The notes beneath the pieces are model-generated. The model worked only from the letters and a program-made list of their open reading frames with translations, had not been told where the DNA came from and searched no databases. A DNA stretch of 64,000 bases from Mycobacterium paraterrae (GTDB lineage Bacteria; Actinomycetota; Actinomycetes; Mycobacteriales; Mycobacteriaceae), in the NCBI RefSeq assembly GCF_022430545.2, contig NZ_CP092488.2, forward strand, positions 3,472,001 to 3,536,000, read 5' to 3'. How positions within the stretch are numbered: position 1 is the first letter of the stretch; the number at the start of each line of letters is the position of its first letter. This document shows positions 58,930 through 64,000 of the stretch, one piece after another. A program made the translations under genes and the position numbers.

Positions 58930-60255
58930 TCACGCTTTCACTCCGTCTGCCTCGAGCATGGACAGCTTGGGGTCGAACGGACAGCCGCCGCCCTCGATGT
59001 GTGCGACGTACTCGTCACGGAAGAACTTGAGCGAGGAAGCCACCGGGCTGGCCGCGCCATCGCCCAAGGCGCAGAACGATTTTCCGAGTATCGCGTCAGC
59101 GATGTCGGTGAGTTTGTCCAGGTCCTCAGTGGTGCCCTGACCGTTTTCCAAACGGTGGTAGATCTGGCTCAGCCAATACGTGCCCTCGCGGCACGGCGTG
59201 CACTTGCCGCAGGACTCGTGCTTGTAGAAGTCGATCCAGCGGCCGACCGCGCGCACTACGCAGGTGGTTTCGTCGAAGATTTCCAGCGCCTTGGTGCCCA
59301 GCATCGATCCGACCGCCCCGACGCCCTCGTAATCCAGTGCCACGTCGAGGTGTTCGTCGGTGAGAAGCGGTGTCGACGATCCGCCAGGCGTCCAGAACTT
59401 CAGCTTGTGCCCGGCCCGCACGCCGCCGGCGTAGTCGAGCAGCTCGCGCAGCGTGATGCCCAGGGGCGCCTCGTACTGCCCGGGCTTGGTGACGTGTCCC
59501 GACAGCGAATAGAGCGTATAGCCAGGCGATTTCTCGCTGCCCATGGAGCGGAACCAGTCGACGCCGTTCAGCACGATCGACGGGACGCTGGCAATGGTCT
59601 CGACGTTGTTGATCACCGTCGGGCAGCCGTAGAGGCCGGCGACTGCGGGGAACGGCGGGCGCAGCCGGGGCTGCCCGCGACGGCCCTCCAGCGAGTCCAG
59701 CAGTGCGGTCTCCTCACCGCAGATGTAGGCGCCGGCGCCGGCGTGCACCACCAGTTCCAAGTCATAGCCCGAGCCGGCGATGTCCTTGCCCAAATAGCCA
59801 TTCGCATAAGCCTCGGCGACGGCGTTCTGCAGGCGCCGGAGAACCGGCAGCACCTCGCCGCGGACGTAGATGAACGCGTGGCTGGCCCGGATTGCGTACG
59901 AGGCAATGATGACGCCCTCGACCAGCACGTGCGGAGTCGCCAGCATCAGCGGAATGTCTTTGCACGTACCGGGTTCCGACTCGTCAGCGTTGACCACCAG
60001 GTAGTGCGGCTTGGCCGCGGCGCCGCTGTCGCCCTGCGGGATGAACGACCACTTGGTGCCGGTCGAGAAGCCGGCGCCGCCGCGCCCGCGCAGCCCGGAG
60101 TCCTTGACAGCCGAGATCACCGCGTCGGGATCCATCTTCAAGGCCTTGTCCAGCGCCTGGTAGCCGTCGTTGCGGCGGTAGGTCTCCAGCGTCCACGACT
60201 GCGGGTCGTCCCAGAATCGGCTCAGCACTGGAGCCAGCGGTGTCGGCGACCCCAT
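58930..60255 (-). CDS. nuoF: NADH-quinone oxidoreductase subunit F
   Basis: This 441-residue NADH- and FMN-binding subunit is the electron entry point. FMN/NADH glycine loops RGRGGAGFSTGTKW and YICGEETALLDSLEGRRGQP and the [4Fe-4S] N3 motif ESCGKCTPCREGTYW are intact. ATG 60255 shares its last base with the nuoE stop (TAATG); the frame further up to 60408 is nuoE antiphase. Confidence 0.97.
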   Translation of the reverse strand: MGSPTPLAPVLSRFWDDPQSWTLETYRRNDGYQALDKALKMDPDAVISAVKDSGLRGRGGAGFSTGTKWSFIPQGDSGAAAKPHYLVVNADESEPGTCKDIPLMLATPHVLVEGVIIASYAIRASHAFIYVRGEVLPVLRRLQNAVAEAYANGYLGKDIAGSGYDLELVVHAGAGAYICGEETALLDSLEGRRGQPRLRPPFPAVAGLYGCPTVINNVETIASVPSIVLNGVDWFRSMGSEKSPGYTLYSLSGHVTKPGQYEAPLGITLRELLDYAGGVRAGHKLKFWTPGGSSTPLLTDEHLDVALDYEGVGAVGSMLGTKALEIFDETTCVVRAVGRWIDFYKHESCGKCTPCREGTYWLSQIYHRLENGQGTTEDLDKLTDIADAILGKSFCALGDGAASPVASSLKFFRDEYVAHIEGGGCPFDPKLSMLEADGVKA

Positions 60256-61046
60256 TACGTGCCCTCCCCGGCAGACGGTGCGGTCATATTCTTCTCTCGG
60301 GCCACCTCGAGTCCGGCCAGCGTCGCGGCGCCGGCACCGCCCTGGCCCTCGTCGGGCCGCGGGTCGGGGAAACCGGCCAGGATCCGCTCGGCTTCCTTGA
60401 ACGTGCACAGGTTTCCGCGGGTGGGGGCCGGGGGATTGCCGGAACGCAGACCGTCGACCAGCGTGCGGGCCGATTCGACGGTCTGGTTGTCATAGAACTC
60501 CCAGTTGACCATCACCACCGGCGCGAAGTCGCACGCGGCGTTGCACTCGATGTGTTGCAGGGTGACCGACCCGTCGTCGGTGGTCTCGTCGTTGCCAATG
60601 CCGAGGTGCTCTTTGAGCGAGTCGAAAATCGCGTCGCCGCCCATCACCGCACACAGCGTGTTCGTGCAGACCCCGACCAGGTATTCCCCGGTGGGCCCGC
60701 GGCGGTACATCGTGTAAAAGCTTGCCACAGCGGCAACTTCGGCTCCGGTCAGGCCGAGCTGTGCGCCGCAGAATTCCACACCGGCCGGCGTCACGTACCC
60801 GTCCTCCGACTGCACCAGGTGCAGCAGCGGCAGCAACGCCGAGCGTGGGTTGGGGTAACGGCCGATGATCTCCTTGGCGTCGACCTCGAGCCGAGCCTGC
60901 ACGTCGGCCGCGTACGACTTCGGCGCGCCTTCGGTGACGAACTGACCGGGCTCCTCCGCGGGCGGCCCGAGCCGAATGAACACGCGTTCGCCGTTGTTGG
61001 GGCCGGGCCCGCCGTTACTGGCGCCGGCCTCGGGTACTGCGGTCAT
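60255..61046 (-). CDS. nuoE: NADH-quinone oxidoreductase subunit E
   Basis: This 263-residue thioredoxin-like [2Fe-2S] subunit (cluster N1a) has cysteines in GVCTNTLCAVMGG and ECNAACDFAPVVMVN. The N-terminal 35 residues (MTAVPEAGASNGGPGPNNGE) are a polar extension typical of mycobacteria. It overlaps nuoD by 4 bp and nuoF by 1 bp. Confidence 0.96.
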   Translation of the reverse strand: MTAVPEAGASNGGPGPNNGERVFIRLGPPAEEPGQFVTEGAPKSYAADVQARLEVDAKEIIGRYPNPRSALLPLLHLVQSEDGYVTPAGVEFCGAQLGLTGAEVAAVASFYTMYRRGPTGEYLVGVCTNTLCAVMGGDAIFDSLKEHLGIGNDETTDDGSVTLQHIECNAACDFAPVVMVNWEFYDNQTVESARTLVDGLRSGNPPAPTRGNLCTFKEAERILAGFPDPRPDEGQGGAGAATLAGLEVAREKNMTAPSAGEGT

Positions 61047-62350
61047 CGGTCCACTCCGCCCATCACCGGGTCGATACTGGCCACCGCGGTGATGACGTCG
61101 GCGACCATGCCGCCCTCGCACATTGCGGCGACGGCTTGGAGATTCGTGAACGACGGGTCTCGATAGTGCACCCGGTACGGGCGGGTGCCCCCGTCACTGA
61201 CCATGTGCACACCCAGCTCGCCGCGCGGTGACTCGACCGCGACGTAGACCTGCCCGGCCGGAACCCGGATGCCCTCGGTGACCAGCTTGAAGTGGTGGAT
61301 CAGGGCTTCCATCGAACCGGTCATGATCTTCTCGATGTGTTCCGGCGCGTTGCCCAATCCGTCCGGACCGACCTTCAGGTCGGCGGGCCACGCGATCTTG
61401 CGGTCCTCGATCATGATCGGCCCCGGCTTCAGCTTGTCCAGGCACTGCTCGACGATCTTGACCGACTCCGACATCTCCTTGACGCGAATGATGTAGCGGC
61501 CGTAGGAATCACAGCCGTCGTCGGTGATCACGTCGAAGTCGTAGTTTTCGTATCCGCAGTAGGGCTCGGCCTTCCGCAGGTCGTGCGGCAGCCCGGTGCT
61601 ACGCAGCACCGGCCCGGTCACGCCCAGCGCCATGCAGCCGGTGAGGTCGAGGTAGCCGACGTCCTTGGTGCGGGCCTTCCAGATGGCGCTCTCGTTGAGC
61701 AGGTCGCCCATCTCAGCAAGCGCCTTCTTCAATTCGACCAGCGCAGCGGCTATTTCGGTCTTGGCGTCCGCGGGAAGGTCCTGCGCCACGCCGCCGGGCC
61801 GGATGTAGGCGCTGTTCATCCGCAGGCCGGTGATGTACTCGAACAACGTGAGCACGATCTCGCGGCCCTTGAAGCCGGTGAACATCGGCGTCATTGCGCC
61901 CAACTCCATGCCGCCGGTCGCCAACGCGACCAGGTGCGAGGAGATTCGGTTGAGTTCCATCATCATCACCCGGATGACGTTGACCCGCTCGGGGATTTCG
62001 TCGGTGATGCCGAGCAGCTTCTCCACACCCAGGCAGAACGCCGCCTCATTGAAAAACGGTGACAGGTAATCCATTCGGGTCACGAAGGTGACGCCCTGCG
62101 TCCAGTACCGGTATTCGAGGTTCTTCTCGATTCCGGTGTGCAGGTAGCCGATCCCGCACCGGGCGTCGGTGACGGTCTCGCCTTCGATCTCCAGGATCAG
62201 TCGCAGCACGCCGTGGGTGGACGGGTGCTGGGGCCCCATGTTCACGACGATCCGCTCGCCGGGCTCGCCCTTGCGGGCGGCCTCGACGATCTGATTCCAG
62301 TCTTGGCCGGTGACAGCGATCAACGTGTCCGTGCCAGTGGTCTCGCTCAT
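61043..62350 (-). CDS. nuoD: NADH-quinone oxidoreductase subunit D
   Basis: This 435-residue, 49-kDa-type subunit derives from the hydrogenase large subunit. MGPQHPSTHGVLRLILEIEG with the quinone-site His, GIGYLHTGIEKNLEYRYWTQ and RPGGVAQDLPADAK are present. The C-terminal DPVMGGVDR ends the chain as in other members. It forms the quinone pocket with NuoB. Its start overlaps the nuoC stop. Confidence 0.97.
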   Translation of the reverse strand: MSETTGTDTLIAVTGQDWNQIVEAARKGEPGERIVVNMGPQHPSTHGVLRLILEIEGETVTDARCGIGYLHTGIEKNLEYRYWTQGVTFVTRMDYLSPFFNEAAFCLGVEKLLGITDEIPERVNVIRVMMMELNRISSHLVALATGGMELGAMTPMFTGFKGREIVLTLFEYITGLRMNSAYIRPGGVAQDLPADAKTEIAAALVELKKALAEMGDLLNESAIWKARTKDVGYLDLTGCMALGVTGPVLRSTGLPHDLRKAEPYCGYENYDFDVITDDGCDSYGRYIIRVKEMSESVKIVEQCLDKLKPGPIMIEDRKIAWPADLKVGPDGLGNAPEHIEKIMTGSMEALIHHFKLVTEGIRVPAGQVYVAVESPRGELGVHMVSDGGTRPYRVHYRDPSFTNLQAVAAMCEGGMVADVITAVASIDPVMGGVDR

Positions 62351-63090
62351 CAGTTGTAGGACCTCCGCTGGTCGGGCGGTGGAATTTTGGCGCCCTTGTA
62401 TTCGACGGGAACACCACCGAGCGGATAGTCCTTGCGCTGCGGGTGTCCCTCCCAGTCATCGGGCATCTCGATGCGGGTCAGCGACGGGTGTCCGTCGAAG
62501 ATGATGCCGAAGAAGTCGTAGGTCTCGCGCTCATGCCAGTCGTTGGTCGGATAAATCCCGAATAGCGATGGAATATGCGGATCCTCGTCCGGCGCAGCCA
62601 CTTCCAGCCGCACACGACGATTGTGGGTAATCGAGTTCAACGGGTAGACGGCGTGCAACTCGCGTCCGGTGTCGTCCGGATAGTGCACGCCGCTGACGCC
62701 CAGGCATAGCTCGAAGCGCAGCTCTGGGTCGTCGCGCAGCCGACGGGCCACCTGTGGCAACAGCTCGCGACGCACGTGCAGGGTCAGCTCGTTGCGGTAC
62801 ACCACGACTTTCTCGATCGCGTCGGTGAATTCGACGCCGTCGTCGGCTTTCAGCGCCTCTGACAACCGGTCGACGACCTCGTCGAAGTAGAAGCCGTAAG
62901 GACGTGGGCTTCCCTCGTCGATGGTGACTTGGCGAACCAGTCGCCCGTAGCCCGAGGTGTCACCACTGCCGCGGACCCCGAACATGCCGCGGCGCACGCT
63001 GATCCGTTCCGCGCCGGCAGTGTCGGAGCCGACGGGGTCGCCGCCGACCTCGGCTGCGGCCCGCTTGGGGTCGTGTTCTGGAGAGCTCAT
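62350..63090 (-). CDS. nuoC: NADH-quinone oxidoreductase subunit C
   Basis: This 246-residue, 30-kDa-type subunit has the signature RETYDFFGIIFDGHPSLTRI followed by MPDDWEGHPQRKDYPLGGVP. An N-terminal extension of about 60 residues (AAAEVGGDPVGSDTAGAERI) is poorly conserved. It overlaps nuoB by 4 bp and nuoD by 1 bp. Confidence 0.96.
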   Translation of the reverse strand: MSSPEHDPKRAAAEVGGDPVGSDTAGAERISVRRGMFGVRGSGDTSGYGRLVRQVTIDEGSPRPYGFYFDEVVDRLSEALKADDGVEFTDAIEKVVVYRNELTLHVRRELLPQVARRLRDDPELRFELCLGVSGVHYPDDTGRELHAVYPLNSITHNRRVRLEVAAPDEDPHIPSLFGIYPTNDWHERETYDFFGIIFDGHPSLTRIEMPDDWEGHPQRKDYPLGGVPVEYKGAKIPPPDQRRSYN

Positions 63091-63641
63091 CGCAGCAGCC
63101 CGAGGTGCTCGATCGTCGGCCGCGCAGCGAGCGCCGCCTGCTCAGCCTCGGCGATGGCCTGCTCGCGGTTGACGCCGAGCGGCATTTCTTGAATCTTCTC
63201 GTGCAGCTTGAGAATTGCGTACAGCAACATCTCCGGGCGTGGCGGGCAGCCGGGCAGGTAGATGTCCACCGGCACGACGTGGTCGACGCCCTGCACGATC
63301 GCGTAGTTGTTGAACATTCCGCCCGACGAGGCGCAGACACCCATCGCCAGCACCCATTTGGGTTCGGCCATCTGGTCGTAGATCTGGCGCAGCACCGGCG
63401 CCATCTTCTGACTGACCCGCCCGGCGACGATCATCAGGTCGGCCTGGCGCGGGGTGGCCGAAAACCGCTCCATGCCAAAGCGTGCGATGTCGAAGCGAGG
63501 GCCGGCGGTCGCCATCATCTCGATCGCGCAGCACGCCAGCCCGAAGGTGGCCGGCCACAGCGAACTCTTGCGGAAGTAGCCCGCCAGCTGTTCGACGGTG
63601 GTCAGCAGAAATCCGCTGGGAAGTTTTTCTTCGATGCCCAC
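63087..63641 (-). CDS. nuoB: NADH-quinone oxidoreductase subunit B
   Basis: This 184-residue carrier of the terminal [4Fe-4S] cluster N2 has tandem cysteines in FGLACCAIEMMA with further ligands in MGVCASSGGMF and LPGCPPRPEM. It reduces the quinone. The start is 8 bp from the nuoA stop and the stop overlaps nuoC. Confidence 0.97.
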   Translation of the reverse strand: MGIEEKLPSGFLLTTVEQLAGYFRKSSLWPATFGLACCAIEMMATAGPRFDIARFGMERFSATPRQADLMIVAGRVSQKMAPVLRQIYDQMAEPKWVLAMGVCASSGGMFNNYAIVQGVDHVVPVDIYLPGCPPRPEMLLYAILKLHEKIQEMPLGVNREQAIAEAEQAALAARPTIEHLGLLR

Positions 63642-63649
63642 GATCTACC

Positions 63650-64000
63650 TCAATCCCAAGTCAATCCGCCGCGGCGCCACACGTACGCGTAGGCCACGAA
63701 TACGGTGAGCATGAAGATGACCATCTCGATCAGTGCGAACATCCCGAGCTGGTCGTAGCTGACCGCCCACGGGTAGAGGAACACGATCTCGATGTCGAAC
63801 ACGATGAACAGCATGGCCGTTAGGTAGTACTTCACCGGAAACCGCTGGCCGCTGCCGGCGTGCGGCGCGTTGGCGGGTTGGTCGCTGGGCTCGATCCCGC
63901 ACTCGTAGGCCTCTAGCTTCGCCCGGTTGTAACGGCGCGGACCGGTGATCTGGGCCAGTGCGACCGAGCCGAGCGCGAAGGCGGCGGCGATCCCTCCGAG
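63650..64000 (-). CDS. nuoA: NADH-quinone oxidoreductase subunit A, 5' end missing
   Basis: The C-terminal 116 residues or so are visible; the start lies beyond the right edge. The frame reads ALGSVALAQITGPRRYNRAK, YECGIEPSDQ (the loop exposed in the resting enzyme), FDIEIVFLYPWAVSYDQLG and ends YVWRRGGLTWD, identical in pattern to mycobacterial NuoA. As first gene of the operon, its promoter is outside the window. Confidence 0.95.
   Translation of the reverse strand, partial: LGGIAAAFALGSVALAQITGPRRYNRAKLEAYECGIEPSDQPANAPHAGSGQRFPVKYYLTAMLFIVFDIEIVFLYPWAVSYDQLGMFALIEMVIFMLTVFVAYAYVWRRGGLTWD

Noticed and set aside
58861..60495. Plus-strand open frame of 544 codons over nuoF/nuoE
   Set aside because: Opposite strand of two clear nuo genes; composition is that of a shadow frame.

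Overview
The window is mycobacterial chromosome. The DNA is GC-rich, with GTG starts and short coupled gene spacings. The right half follows the order I know from Mycobacterium tuberculosis Rv3145-Rv3171c, in inverted orientation: hpx/aofH, the Rv3169-Rv3168-Rv3167c trio, the Rv3166c-Rv3162c MoxR/DUF58 cluster, then nuoN to nuoA. No PE/PPE genes, tRNA, rRNA or CRISPR array were seen. Species assignments and gene names rest on recalled sequence families, because no search could be run.

Layout. 1-3.6 kb: end of a thioredoxin-reductase-like gene, a TetR regulator, a divergent cytochrome P450 and a crotonase. 3.7-7.0 kb: a membrane GGDEF-EAL protein, a Mug-type DNA glycosylase and a small membrane protein. 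7.0-10.9 kb: a rearranged two-component locus. An IS110-family element sits between a likely regulator-bound promoter and a response regulator that carries two tandem DNA-binding domains, and a histidine kinase lies tail to tail with it. 11.3-16.9 kb: a two-RCK potassium channel protein, a GlnA1-like glutamine synthetase, an SDR and three exported proteins. 17-19.8 kb: a second P450 with its TetR regulator, three matching palindromic operators, and the tail of a decayed aldehyde dehydrogenase.

19.9-26 kb: a long acyl-CoA dehydrogenase, a three-copy 53-bp minisatellite, an SDR, then a translationally coupled membrane pair that I recognise as CATASP/CATRA-like (components of caspase/TPR-associated conflict systems) with no effector beside it, followed by an epimerase-like protein. 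26.3-31.1 kb: a ferredoxin-reductase/desaturase pair of the Rv3230c/DesA3 type and a full-length ICL2 isocitrate lyase.

31.4-48.4 kb: the Rv3162c-Rv3171c-like block, with insertions (an LLM oxidoreductase, a 13E12 HNH protein, a MocR/PNPOx-like pair, an SRPBCC protein) and two more gene remains (an SDR tail and a broken VOC protein). 48.4-64 kb: all fourteen subunits of the proton-pumping NADH dehydrogenase on the minus strand. nuoA is cut by the window edge, and a 64-bp palindromic element lies between nuoF and nuoG.

The best leads for new biology are the orphan CATRA-like pair, the double-DNA-binding-domain response regulator with its matching 11-bp direct-repeat boxes on both sides of an IS110 insertion, and the palindrome-defined TetR/P450/ALDH regulon.
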